From positions 1-64,000 of the forward strand of contig CAZNYW010000001.1 in assembly GCA_964577375.1 (NCBI GenBank): DNA of 64,000 nt, written 5' to 3'. The notes beneath the pieces were generated by a model. That model searched no databases. It was not told the DNA's origin and saw only the letters and a program-made list of their open reading frames with translations. The first letter of the stretch is position 1. Every line of letters begins with the position of its first letter. The translations under genes were made by a program, and so were the position numbers. Source of the DNA: DATKUC01 sp964577375 (GTDB lineage: Bacteria; Spirochaetota; Spirochaetia; DSM-27196; DATKUC01). Of the stretch, positions 8,350 to 16,526 are shown piece after piece.

Positions 8350-9570
8350 AGCGGGGGTCGCCGATTTGCGGCTGCTTTCCGCCGAACGCGGATTGAGAAG
8401 GGGCTCGAGCTGAATGATCTCCGCGCGCTGCTTTGCCTCTTCAATCAGCTCGTCGAGCTCGAGGCGCCGAAAGGATTCCTCCATCGGCTCCTGCTTCGGG
8501 TGGATCAGCGGGTGGTCGGGCGCGAAGAGCGAGCAGCAGTCCTGGAACGGCATCGTCGCCGTCTTGAAGGTGCCGAGCTTTTTGGCAAGCGCCATTATCT
8601 CCTCTTTGTCCCACGCTATCAGCGGACGAAAAACCGGCAGACGGGACGAGCTCCCGGTGAACCGCATGCTTTCGGGAGTCTGACTCGCCACCTGGCCAAG
8701 GCTTTCGCCGGTAATGAGGGCGAGCGCGCCCTGCTTCTCGGCAAGCTCGGAGGCTATCCGCATCATCGCCGCACGAAATAACAGGGTGTACTCCGGTATT
8801 CGCGCCCGTTCCTGAATGCGCTTCTGAATATCGAGGATCGGCACGTTGAAAAAACGCATCCGTCCGGTCCACCGTCCGATCAGCCGGCCGAGCGCCTGCG
8901 CCTTCTGCTGTGCCGCGATGGAGGTGACCGGGTAGGTGTGGAAGTGCACCGCGTCGAGCCGGAGCCCGCGCTTTGCCATCAGGTAGCCGGCGATGGGAGA
9001 GTCGATTCCCCCGGAAAGCAGCAGCATGCCCCGTCCGGAGACCCCCACCGGCAGTCCGTGAAGCCCCGGATAGACGTGACCGTAGAGGTAGGCCCGCTCG
9101 CGGATCTCCACGTTGATGGTCAGATCGGGATTGTCGAGGTCGACGTGAAGGTCGGGAAAGCTTTCGAGCACCGCGGAACCGATATCGCGGCCGATTTCGA
9201 ACGAATTGAGCGGAAAGCTCTTGTCGGACCTGCGGGCGGTGATCCGGAAGCTTGCCGGTGGGACAGCCGAAGCTGCAATGGTTTCACGCGTAAGGCGTAC
9301 TGCGGTCTCCGCCACCGCGGGCACGGTCTTCTCGCTGCTCATGACCTCGGCGTAGCCTGCGATGCCGAAGGTGCGGTCGAGTACGTCACGAACCGTCTGG
9401 TCATGCCGCGGGGACACGCGGACGTACATGCGCTTGTCGCGCGATTCGACGGAGGCGTCGGTCTCAACAAGCTGTCTCTTGATGTTGGTTCGCAGGGCCT
9501 TGATGTAGTGGCTGAGATTCTGCTTCCGCAGGGTCAGCTCGCCGAGCTTGATGAGAAAGATGCTCTTCAT
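8347..9570 (-). CDS. thiI: tRNA 4-thiouridine synthetase ThiI (no rhodanese domain)
   Basis: ThiI activates uridine 8 of tRNA by adenylation for sulfur transfer, and in some species also feeds thiamine thiazole synthesis. The protein has about 407 residues: an N-terminal ferredoxin-like region, a THUMP domain (about 60-165) and a PP-loop ATPase with SGGIDSP. The C-terminal rhodanese domain of the E. coli enzyme is absent, as in many bacteria. I chose ATG 9570 (MKSIFLIKLGELTL) because family members begin there. A -10-like box ends 7 bases upstream, which predicts a leaderless message; a TTG 36 bases further up is less likely. Divergent from the ArsR-family gene. Confidence 0.93.
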   Translation of the reverse strand: MKSIFLIKLGELTLRKQNLSHYIKALRTNIKRQLVETDASVESRDKRMYVRVSPRHDQTVRDVLDRTFGIAGYAEVMSSEKTVPAVAETAVRLTRETIAASAVPPASFRITARRSDKSFPLNSFEIGRDIGSAVLESFPDLHVDLDNPDLTINVEIRERAYLYGHVYPGLHGLPVGVSGRGMLLLSGGIDSPIAGYLMAKRGLRLDAVHFHTYPVTSIAAQQKAQALGRLIGRWTGRMRFFNVPILDIQKRIQERARIPEYTLLFRAAMMRIASELAEKQGALALITGESLGQVASQTPESMRFTGSSSRLPVFRPLIAWDKEEIMALAKKLGTFKTATMPFQDCCSLFAPDHPLIHPKQEPMEESFRRLELDELIEEAKQRAEIIQLEPLLNPRSAESSRKSATPA

Positions 9571-9577
9571 AGGGTAG

Positions 9578-9606
9578 AGGCTACCGATTTCAGCGGGGTT
9601 GATCAA
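9578..9606 (-). promoter_or_regulatory. predicted leaderless promoter of thiI
   Basis: On the minus strand: TTGATC (9606-9601), 17 bases, TAGCCT (9583-9578), then 7 bases to the ATG at 9570. Transcription would start at or next to the start codon, and no ribosome binding site is seen. Confidence 0.5.
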
Positions 9607-9638
9607 GCTTGACTAAATGAAACTACTATATATGGATA

Positions 9639-9667
9639 TTGCAACAGAGCAAAAAAAGGGTTACATT
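9639..9667 (+). promoter_or_regulatory. predicted near-leaderless promoter of the ArsR-family gene
   Basis: TTGCAA (9639-9644), 17 bases, TACATT (9662-9667), then 10 bases to ATG 9678. An alternative upstream pair is TTGACT (9609-9614) with TATGGA (9631-9636). No Shine-Dalgarno sequence precedes the ATG. Confidence 0.5.
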
Positions 9668-9677
9668 ATCAGACAGA

Positions 9678-9983
9678 ATGGATACCGAAGGAATGTGCTC
9701 CGACATCGAAATCAAAGAGTATGCGCAGAAGCTCAAGGTGTGCGGTCACCCGGTGCGGCTGAAGCTCCTGTGCGCCATCGCCAGGGAGGAGGATCCCTGC
9801 GTCTCCGAGCTCTGGGTCTGCCTGCAACAGCCCCAGCCGGTCATCTCGCAGCATCTGGCGGTGCTCAAGGACAAGGGAATCGTGAAGTCGGAAGTGCAGG
9901 GAAACAAGCGAATTTACTCCATCGTCGACCCGTTTGTGAACGATCTGGTAATGACGATGATCAAGGCGAACGCGCCGGTCTGA
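9678..9983 (+). CDS. ArsR-family winged-helix repressor
   Basis: A small (about 101-residue) HTH regulator of the ArsR/SmtB type. The helix-turn-helix lies in the stretch around PVISQHLAVLKDKGIV, and the wing follows (GNKRIYSIVDP). The cysteines in EEDPCVSELWVCL sit where metal-sensing ArsR proteins carry ELCVCDL, so metal or thiol sensing is possible. Family members repress metal-resistance or redox genes and dissociate on metal binding. No metal transporter lies next to it; its neighbours are thiI (divergent) and an exporter gene (convergent), so its target is unknown. ATG 9678 is preferred over an in-frame TTG at 9639 because a promoter covers that region. Confidence 0.85.
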   Translation: MDTEGMCSDIEIKEYAQKLKVCGHPVRLKLLCAIAREEDPCVSELWVCLQQPQPVISQHLAVLKDKGIVKSEVQGNKRIYSIVDPFVNDLVMTMIKANAPV

Positions 9984-9993
9984 ACGCGGTCGG

Positions 9994-11505
9994 CTACTTC
10001 ACTCGATTGACGAAATCGGCCACCGTAATCGTGACGCCGATGATCGTCGTGACCCATCCGGTAACGATAAACAGATTCGTAAAGAACTGCTGCATGTTGG
10101 TGAAGGTGTTCTTCGCGACGTAGATCGTCGTTCCGGGGGGCACCGGTGTGCCCAGTCCCACCTTTTCGCGCTTTCCGAGAACCGTTACAAAGTAGATCGC
10201 ATTTGAGTCGCCGGTCTGGATATTGATGCCGCCGGCGGCCTGGATATAGTCGCCGACCGTGTAGCCGCTTACAAAGGGGAGCCGCTGCGGGGCGTTGACC
10301 TCACCGCCGACGAGGATATTGAGGCTCACCATTGGGATGACGATATAGTCGCCGCGGTCGATCACCACGTTTCGCGCAGGGTTGCGCGTCTTCCAGAGCT
10401 CACCCAGATCGGGAATCGGCATCCGCTGGCCGGTAGAGGCCCTGATGATGTAGCTCTTCTGGGTCTCGGCGAAGGGTGTCGGGCCGCCCATCATGTCGAG
10501 AACGTTAAGGAGCGTCATGCCCGGCCGGTAGGGTATGTCGAACCGAACCGGCTTGTCCGGCACGGCCTGAACACTGTCCTGCGTGAGCGGTTTGCCGTAT
10601 ACGGCTCCTTCCAGGGTCACCCGGTCGGCGGTGGGAACGGAGCTGGGAATGGTGACCCGGTCACCGTTCTTCAGCGGATACTGTTCGAGCTTCTGGGAGC
10701 CGATCGCCGTCTGCACGTAGTGATTTTCGGCATTGAGCCGCTCGACGGTGGCCTGATCCTGAATCGCCATGGGAAGCAGCCCGCCGGCCATCTTGATCAC
10801 ATCGCCGAGCGTGTCACCGGGAAGGATCTCGTAATTGCCCGGTTTGGTTACCGCGCCGCTTATCTCGACCGCCTGCTCGATCCGCGGGACGTAGACCTCG
10901 TCTCCCGGCCTGAGGTAGGGATTCGCCTTCTCGTTGCCCTTGATGAAGTAGTCGGTAAGGTCGTAGGTAGTGGTCTGGCCGTTGTGCTTCAGCTGTACGC
11001 GCCGGTCGCTCGACGGAGCACCGAGCCCGCCCGCCGCCGCAAGCACATCGGTGAGCCGGTTGAGAGAGGTCATCTGCGTCTGTCCCGGCTTCTTGACCGT
11101 CCCGTAGACGAACACATCGAAGATCGCCGGTGCCTGCAGCGAGAACGATACGAATTGCACCGGTATCGCCGCCTTGATCTTGCTGACGACCTGTTTCTGA
11201 AGCTGCAGGAAGGTCAGGCCCGAAACGTTCATCGTACCAATGAAGGGAAGCTCGATTGTGTTGTCTTCCTGCAGAATCACCGGATAGGTGGTCACATTGT
11301 TGCCGCCGGAGGTCCCGTTGACGCCGAAATCGATGGTCAGGCTGTAGACATCACCCGGAGTAGGGTGGTAGTTCGGCATGTGGATGACTTTGCGGGAGAG
11401 CTCGCTCTGCTGAGCGACCGCAATGACAGGAAGAAGGACCAGAAGGGACAACGCGATGGTGGCTGCACGATGTGAACGTGAAACAGTCGTAAACCGATGT
11501 GCCAT
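9994..11505 (-). CDS. polysaccharide export protein with SLBB domains (Wza-like)
   Basis: An envelope protein of about 503 residues. It has a signal peptide (hydrophobic LSLLVLLPVIAVA ending before QQ) and an N-terminal poly-export domain (PTPGDVYSLTID). Several SLBB repeats follow (for example FVYGTVKKPGQT, EISGAVTKPGNYEI, ILVGGEVNAPQRLPF) and a C-terminal hydrophobic helix (residues about 475-495). Such proteins form or gate an outer-membrane channel for exopolysaccharide. There is no lipobox cysteine, unlike E. coli Wza, so the C-terminal helix may be the membrane anchor. No glycosyltransferases are near it; the gene is divergent from aroB and convergent with the arsR gene. ATG 11505 is supported by the promoter abutting it and by the signal peptide. 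Confidence 0.85.
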   Translation of the reverse strand: MAHRFTTVSRSHRAATIALSLLVLLPVIAVAQQSELSRKVIHMPNYHPTPGDVYSLTIDFGVNGTSGGNNVTTYPVILQEDNTIELPFIGTMNVSGLTFLQLQKQVVSKIKAAIPVQFVSFSLQAPAIFDVFVYGTVKKPGQTQMTSLNRLTDVLAAAGGLGAPSSDRRVQLKHNGQTTTYDLTDYFIKGNEKANPYLRPGDEVYVPRIEQAVEISGAVTKPGNYEILPGDTLGDVIKMAGGLLPMAIQDQATVERLNAENHYVQTAIGSQKLEQYPLKNGDRVTIPSSVPTADRVTLEGAVYGKPLTQDSVQAVPDKPVRFDIPYRPGMTLLNVLDMMGGPTPFAETQKSYIIRASTGQRMPIPDLGELWKTRNPARNVVIDRGDYIVIPMVSLNILVGGEVNAPQRLPFVSGYTVGDYIQAAGGINIQTGDSNAIYFVTVLGKREKVGLGTPVPPGTTIYVAKNTFTNMQQFFTNLFIVTGWVTTIIGVTITVADFVNRVK

Positions 11506-11510
11506 GAGGC

Positions 11511-11540
11511 ATACTAACAGTATTGGAGAAGCTGCGTCAA
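11511..11540 (-). promoter_or_regulatory. predicted leaderless promoter of the SLBB exporter gene
   Basis: Minus strand: TTGACG (11540-11535), 18 bases, TAGTAT (11516-11511), then 5 bases to ATG 11505. It overlaps the divergent aroB promoter. Confidence 0.5.
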
Positions 11541-11552
11541 TCAGGATATAGT
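11523..11552 (+). promoter_or_regulatory. predicted leaderless promoter of aroB
   Basis: TTGGAG (11523-11528), 18 bases, TATAGT (11547-11552), then 7 bases to ATG 11560. No ribosome binding site is present. The -35 region overlaps that of the divergent exporter gene, so the two promoters may compete. Confidence 0.5.
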
Positions 11553-11559
11553 TTTGCCG

Positions 11560-12588
11560 ATGAGTACCGGAATCAGCTACCACATCGGCTTCACCACCAC
11601 GACAGTTGCTTTCACGACCCGGGAGAATCTTCTCACCGACGCCGCACCTGCGACGCTCGTCGTGCTCGATGAAAACACGCGCGGCCTGTTTTCCTCGCTT
11701 TCGCCCAACTATCTGGTACTGGCGGCCGGCGAGGCGCAGAAGGCGTGGAACAATGTCGACCGCATCCTGAAGAGCGCGCTCGAGGCAGGTCTCGGACGAG
11801 ATGGGACAATCATCGGGGTAGGCGGCGGGGTCATCTGCGACACGGTCGCATTCGCGGCCTCGCTCTACATGCGGGGATGCCGTCTGGTTCTCGTTCCGAC
11901 CACGCTGCTCGCCATGGTCGACGCTGCGTTCGGCGGCAAGACCGGAATCAATTTCGACGGGCTCAAGAACATGGTGGGAACCTTCTATCCCGCCTCCGAG
12001 ATACGTATCGCCATCGACGTACTGCGCACTCTGCCGGACCGGGAGTATCTAAGCGGTCTCGCCGAGGTGATCAAGAGCGCAATGCTCGCCGACAGCGACC
12101 TCTTCTCCATTCTCGAGGAGCGAAGGGACCAGGTGCTCGCGCGGGATGAGAAGCTGCTCGAGGAGATGGTCAGGCGCTCGATCGCGGTGAAGGCGCATAT
12201 CGTGGAGGCGGATCCCACCGAGCGAAACATTCGGGCTCACCTCAATCTCGGGCACACCTTTGCCCATGCGGTCGAGAGCGCGGTAGGCCTGGGAAGCTGG
12301 ACGCACGGCGAGGCGGTAGCGTGGGGGATCGCCTGCGCGCTCGATGCCGGGGTACGAACCAGGATCACCGATCCCGACTACCGGCAGCGTGCGGTCACAC
12401 TTCTTCGCGCCTATGGATACAGGACAGAGCCGGGCGATATAGCGGTGAAACCCGAGAGGCTCATCGAGCTGATGACGAGCGACAAGAAGAAGAAGGGCGG
12501 AAGGGTCCGTTTCATCCTTCAGCGAAACCTGTGCGAAACAGTTCTCCAGCCTCTCGATCCGGAGTTGCTGCGCGAGGTGCTCGCCTGA
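11560..12588 (+). CDS. aroB: 3-dehydroquinate synthase
   Basis: AroB converts DAHP to 3-dehydroquinate, the second step of the shikimate pathway, using NAD+ and a divalent metal. The 342-residue protein has the NAD-binding glycine stretch GVGGGVICDTVAFAAS, the signature PTTLLAMVDAAFGGKTGIN, and metal ligands in LAEVIKSAM (Glu) and the two histidine motifs NLGHTFAHAVE and WTHGEAVAWG. Length is normal for the family. ATG 11560 is chosen over TTG 11554 because of the promoter position. The 3' end stops three bases short of the convergent helicase gene. No other aro genes lie in the window. Confidence 0.95.
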   Translation: MSTGISYHIGFTTTTVAFTTRENLLTDAAPATLVVLDENTRGLFSSLSPNYLVLAAGEAQKAWNNVDRILKSALEAGLGRDGTIIGVGGGVICDTVAFAASLYMRGCRLVLVPTTLLAMVDAAFGGKTGINFDGLKNMVGTFYPASEIRIAIDVLRTLPDREYLSGLAEVIKSAMLADSDLFSILEERRDQVLARDEKLLEEMVRRSIAVKAHIVEADPTERNIRAHLNLGHTFAHAVESAVGLGSWTHGEAVAWGIACALDAGVRTRITDPDYRQRAVTLLRAYGYRTEPGDIAVKPERLIELMTSDKKKKGGRVRFILQRNLCETVLQPLDPELLREVLA

Positions 12589-12591
12589 GCT

Positions 12592-15129
12592 CTATTCTTC
12601 GATGATCTGCGAGAGTCGGCGGTAGACCCGGCCGATCTGTTCGACCGCCTCGTGGCCCGCGTCGCTTCCTATTTCGTCGGTGAGCGTCTCGAGGCTCGCG
12701 AGGCTGTCCGACACCGCCGTACCGAAGTTCCTGCTGCTCCTGAACCAGTACTCTCCCGAATCGTTCGTCTCGAGCGCCAGGAACCCGAGTGATTTCGGGC
12801 TCTTCTTGAGCGGGCAGAGCTTCAGGATGTTGGGAAGCTCGGCGAGCAGGCGGTCACGCCCTCCGCCTGCGTCAAATGTCCGCTTTCGCGGCCAGTCGGA
12901 GATGATGTCCCTCGACGGGTCTACGTTGCGCGCGACGTGAACCAGGTTTGCGAGCTTCTCTCCTGGAGCGATCTCGCGTCCATTGTAGACCAGTGCTCCC
13001 TTCATGTTGTTGTAGTGAGACGGGAGGACGAAGTTCCGCTCCCGCACCATCGGCACAAAATCATCCCAGGTAAGAACCGCCTTCTTCTTCCGCCCCTTGT
13101 AGGGCTCGAGCTGGAAGATCCGTGAGCCGATGGTGATCTGCCAGGTTGTGTCCTTTGGCCGCGATTTCTCTGCCGCGGCCGGCTCCCGTTCGCTGCCTCT
13201 GGCCTTCCCGGCGCGGCCGCGCTGCTTCTCTCTCGCTTCTCCCGCCGCGGGCCGCATGAAATCCCTCGCGAGCTCGCCGGAGATTCGCGAGAGCAATTCC
13301 CTCTTAAGCGGTGAGACCGAGCGCGCGTACATCCGTGAGGTCTTTACGATCTCGCCGGCTACGATGTACTGCGGTGTCTCGCGGAACATAACCGAGCCGG
13401 GATGTATTTCTATCCGCTCCGCGGTAAGGCTGCGGTAGGCAAACCGGCCCGAACGTACGCAGACGAACTGGATGAGCCCGGTACTTACCGCACAGAGGTA
13501 GTCGGCGACCGGCCCGCCGGATGCGATCGGAATCCCCATCTGTGAGGCTATTTGCTCGAGCTGATCCTTGATATTGGCGATCTCGGCCATGGTGCGCTCT
13601 TCCAGGTAGTAGCGGCCGCAGAACTTGTCCTTTCGCTTCGCCTCCTGGTAGGCGTGGTAGAGCTTCAGGTAGGAGACGAAGTCGCCGTAGTCGTCGCGGA
13701 AGGTGTGGTGCGCCTGCCGTGCGGTCACCTCCTCGCCCGGCGGCAGCAGAAAGGGACTTTTGGTGGTAAGGAAGGAGGTGGCGATCAGCACCTCCTCCAT
13801 CACCGAGGGGTAGGTCCGGATCGCCTCCACGATCATCCGGGAGTGCTTGGGAAGCAGCGGGAACTGCGCCATCATGCGGCCGATGTTGGACAGCGTGCTG
13901 TCCGGCGCCAGTGCGTCGAGCAGGCGCAGCGTCTCGACCGCGCCGATGATGCCCCGGCGGTTCGGCGGGGAGATGAAATCGAAGGAATCGAAGTTGGTGA
14001 TCCCGATTTCGGCCATCCGGAGAACGACCTCCGAAAGATCGGTTCGGTAGATCTCTTCCAGGGTGAAAAGCGACCGTGTCTCGAAATCGTCCTTGGTGTA
14101 GAGCCGGTAGCAGGTACCCGGCTGCGTCCGGCCCGCGCGGCCACGGCGCTGGTTTGCCGAGGCCTTTGATATTGGCCCCTCCACAAGGGACTCGGTGAAG
14201 GTCCGCGGATTGTAGTAGTTGAGCTTCGCCTGCCCCGAGTCGATCACGGTGGTGATTCCGTCTATCGTCACGCTCGTCTCGGCGATATTTGTGCAAACCA
14301 CGATCTTGATCCTTTCTTTCGGCGCCGGAGGAAACACCTGCTCCTGCTCCTCCTTGCTCAACCTGCCGTAGAGCGGCAGCAGGTGGAGCCGCTTGCGGAA
14401 GGTCATGCTGTAGAGCGCGGTGATGCAGTCCTTGATAAGCTTCTCGCCCGAGAGGAAGACCAGCATATCGCCCTCGCGTTCCTCCTCGATCGCCCGTCCG
14501 ACTATGTCGCAGATCTTCGCAATCAGAACCTCGTAATCGTTCTCGCGGTAGGGCGGGTCGTAGATGGTGGTGACCGGGTACATCGTCGTGTCGATTCTCA
14601 CCACCGGACACGAGCCAAAGTACTCCGAGAAGACCTGCGCGTTTATGGTGGCCGAAGAGACGATGACCTTGAACTCCGGCCGCAGCTCGAGGATTCTCTT
14701 CAGAAGCCCGAGGATGAAATCGATGTTCAGGCTGCGCTCGTGCGCCTCGTCGACCACGATCACGTCGTACTGCGAGAGCGTGTAGTCCGCCTTGATCTCC
14801 TGCAGCAGGATGCCGTCGGTCATGATCTTGATGCGGGTCGCCGGACCGGTCTTATCTTCGAAGCGGATCTTGTACCCGACAAGTTCGGGCGAGGAGACGT
14901 CCTCCTTCTGGCGGGAGATGAAATCGCTTACCGAAACCGCGGCGATTCGCCTTGGCTGCGTGACACCGATGATGCCGTTGCGGTCGAGCCCCGCCTCATG
15001 CAGAATCACCGGCAGCTGCGTTGTCTTTCCGGAGCCGGTGGGGCTCTCGATCACAACCACCTGGTTCTCGCGCAGTGCATCGAGGATGCGTCTCTTCTCT
15101 TTGTAGACGGGAAGTTCGTGCGGCTGCAT
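12592..15129 (-). CDS. HrpA-type DEAH-box RNA helicase
   Basis: A superfamily 2 ATP-dependent helicase of 845 residues. Walker A is PTGSGKTTQLP, Walker B is DEAH (VVDEAHERSLN), motif III is SSATIN, and motif VI is QRRGRAGRTQPG. The helicase-associated (HA2/OB) regions follow the core. A Lys/Arg/Glu-rich linker near residues 645-680 precedes a C-terminal domain. It is shorter than E. coli HrpA (about 1300 residues), so it is a compact HrpA/HrpB-like form. Bacterial relatives process mRNA or rescue stalled or collided ribosomes. ATG 15129 follows a -10 box by 7 bases. It is convergent with aroB and has the same orientation as hisS downstream of its own promoter. Confidence 0.88.
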   Translation of the reverse strand: MQPHELPVYKEKRRILDALRENQVVVIESPTGSGKTTQLPVILHEAGLDRNGIIGVTQPRRIAAVSVSDFISRQKEDVSSPELVGYKIRFEDKTGPATRIKIMTDGILLQEIKADYTLSQYDVIVVDEAHERSLNIDFILGLLKRILELRPEFKVIVSSATINAQVFSEYFGSCPVVRIDTTMYPVTTIYDPPYRENDYEVLIAKICDIVGRAIEEEREGDMLVFLSGEKLIKDCITALYSMTFRKRLHLLPLYGRLSKEEQEQVFPPAPKERIKIVVCTNIAETSVTIDGITTVIDSGQAKLNYYNPRTFTESLVEGPISKASANQRRGRAGRTQPGTCYRLYTKDDFETRSLFTLEEIYRTDLSEVVLRMAEIGITNFDSFDFISPPNRRGIIGAVETLRLLDALAPDSTLSNIGRMMAQFPLLPKHSRMIVEAIRTYPSVMEEVLIATSFLTTKSPFLLPPGEEVTARQAHHTFRDDYGDFVSYLKLYHAYQEAKRKDKFCGRYYLEERTMAEIANIKDQLEQIASQMGIPIASGGPVADYLCAVSTGLIQFVCVRSGRFAYRSLTAERIEIHPGSVMFRETPQYIVAGEIVKTSRMYARSVSPLKRELLSRISGELARDFMRPAAGEAREKQRGRAGKARGSEREPAAAEKSRPKDTTWQITIGSRIFQLEPYKGRKKKAVLTWDDFVPMVRERNFVLPSHYNNMKGALVYNGREIAPGEKLANLVHVARNVDPSRDIISDWPRKRTFDAGGGRDRLLAELPNILKLCPLKKSPKSLGFLALETNDSGEYWFRSSRNFGTAVSDSLASLETLTDEIGSDAGHEAVEQIGRVYRRLSQIIEE

Positions 15130-15136
15130 GCGAAAG

Positions 15137-15166
15137 AGTATACAAAGGAAATGGCCGTCAGGTCAC
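15137..15166 (-). promoter_or_regulatory. predicted leaderless promoter of the DEAH helicase gene
   Basis: Minus strand: GTGACC (15166-15161), 18 bases, TATACT (15142-15137), then 7 bases to ATG 15129. The -10 is strong, the -35 weak, and no ribosome binding site is present. It overlaps the 3' end of hisS. Confidence 0.5.
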
Positions 15167-16485
15167 ACGGTCGGGCCGCCCGCGGTCAGGTGGCGGATCT
15201 TCGCGATTGCCTCCTCCACCGACAGGCCGTCAAAGTTCTCGCGGGTTGCAAGGTTGCGCACGTTTACCACACCCTTCTCGCGCTCCTGCGCACCGCAGAA
15301 GAGCCCGGTCGTGATCCCCTTCTTCTCGGCGAACGAGAACTGGGCCTGGAGCTTGCGATTCTCGGGGTAGACCTCGCAGGAGAAACCGGCGCTGCGGACG
15401 ACCTCACCGAGCCGGTGGTAGTAGCCGACCATCGCGTCGTCGAGGTGAAATATGATCACCTGGGCCGCGGACCGTCCGGCCGGAAGACGCCCGAGCTCCT
15501 CGAGGGCGGCGACGAGCCGGTCGAGGCCGATCGAGCTTCCAACACCGGGAATCTGCTCCCTGGTGTAGAGCGAGGCGAGGTTGTTGTACCTGCCGCCGGA
15601 ACAGACCGAACCGATGTCCGGAAGCTCGTCGAGGAAGGTCTCGTAGACGATTCCGGTGTAGTAGTCGAGCCCTCGGGTGATCGCCGGGTCGAGGAGAAAC
15701 CGCTTCTCGACGCCCGCCTCCGCGGCATAGGCGAGGATCGATCGTAGCCGCCCGGACTCCTCGGATGGACCTCCCGAGAGCCGTTCGATGTTCTCGAGCG
15801 TTTCGGCGTTGGTCGATTTCGGGCTGATGTAGTCGAGTATCTGTTCCGCTGCCCCGGAGGTGGTCAACTCCGTGAGTGCTGCGCGGGTCCGCTCGGTCCC
15901 CACCTTCGAGAGCTTGTCGACTGTCCGGAGAATATCTTCGGAGCGGTCTCTCACGTCGATCCGTGAAAGAAAACGGTTGAACACCCCCCGGTGGGCGATG
16001 TGAAAAGTGACGTCCTCGATTCGAAGGTTCGTGAACGACCGGTTCATCAGAAGGAGAATCTCGAAGTCCGCCGAGGCGCTGTCGACGCCGACGAGATCGA
16101 AATCGCACTGCACGAACTCACGGTATCTGCCGCGCTGCGTGTTCTCGCCCCGGTAAACCTTCCCGACGTGGTAGCGCTTGAACGGCAGGTAGAGCTCCTG
16201 CAGGTGAGCCGCCATGAAACGGGCGAAGGGAACTGTCAGATCGTAGCGCATCGAAACATCGCGTCCACCGTGGTCCTGAAACCGGTAGATCTGCTTGTCG
16301 GTCTCGCCGCCGCCCTTTCCGAGAAGCACCTCGGTGTATTCGAGGATCGGCGTGTCGATAGGAGAGAAGCCGTAGCGGGCAAAGGTCTGCTCGAGAACGG
16401 CGATAATCCTTTTTCGCGGCGCTTCCTGAGCGGGCAGAAAATCCCGAAATCCCTTGAGGACGCGTGGTTCGATGAGTGAGTTCAT
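15163..16485 (-). CDS. hisS: histidyl-tRNA synthetase
   Basis: A class II synthetase of 440 residues that charges tRNA-His. Motif 2 appears around REFVQCDFDLVG, the histidine A signature as GLDYYTGIVYE, and motif 3 as GSSIGLDRLVAAL. The C-terminal anticodon-binding domain (about 345-430) contains the usual alpha/beta segments. The N-terminus PRVLKGFRDFLPAQ is the normal start of bacterial HisRS, which supports ATG 16485. The start codon lies six bases after a -10-like hexamer. The gene is single, with the acyltransferase gene behind it and the helicase gene ahead, each with its own promoter. Confidence 0.96.
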   Translation of the reverse strand: MNSLIEPRVLKGFRDFLPAQEAPRKRIIAVLEQTFARYGFSPIDTPILEYTEVLLGKGGGETDKQIYRFQDHGGRDVSMRYDLTVPFARFMAAHLQELYLPFKRYHVGKVYRGENTQRGRYREFVQCDFDLVGVDSASADFEILLLMNRSFTNLRIEDVTFHIAHRGVFNRFLSRIDVRDRSEDILRTVDKLSKVGTERTRAALTELTTSGAAEQILDYISPKSTNAETLENIERLSGGPSEESGRLRSILAYAAEAGVEKRFLLDPAITRGLDYYTGIVYETFLDELPDIGSVCSGGRYNNLASLYTREQIPGVGSSIGLDRLVAALEELGRLPAGRSAAQVIIFHLDDAMVGYYHRLGEVVRSAGFSCEVYPENRKLQAQFSFAEKKGITTGLFCGAQEREKGVVNVRNLATRENFDGLSVEEAIAKIRHLTAGGPTV

Positions 16486-16491
16486 GGCAAA

Positions 16492-16520
16492 ACTATGCCC
16501 GATCAGGGAGCGATTGGCAA
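16492..16520 (-). promoter_or_regulatory. predicted leaderless promoter of hisS
   Basis: Minus strand: TTGCCA (16520-16515), 17 bases, CATAGT (16497-16492), then 6 bases to ATG 16485. The stretch after the -10 (tttgcc) resembles that at aroB. Confidence 0.5.
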
Positions 16521-16526
16521 GGACGC

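Noticed and set aside
14383..15747. 454-codon plus-strand frame over the helicase and hisS genes
   Set aside because: Crosses two unrelated minus-strand genes and is only a codon-bias shadow.
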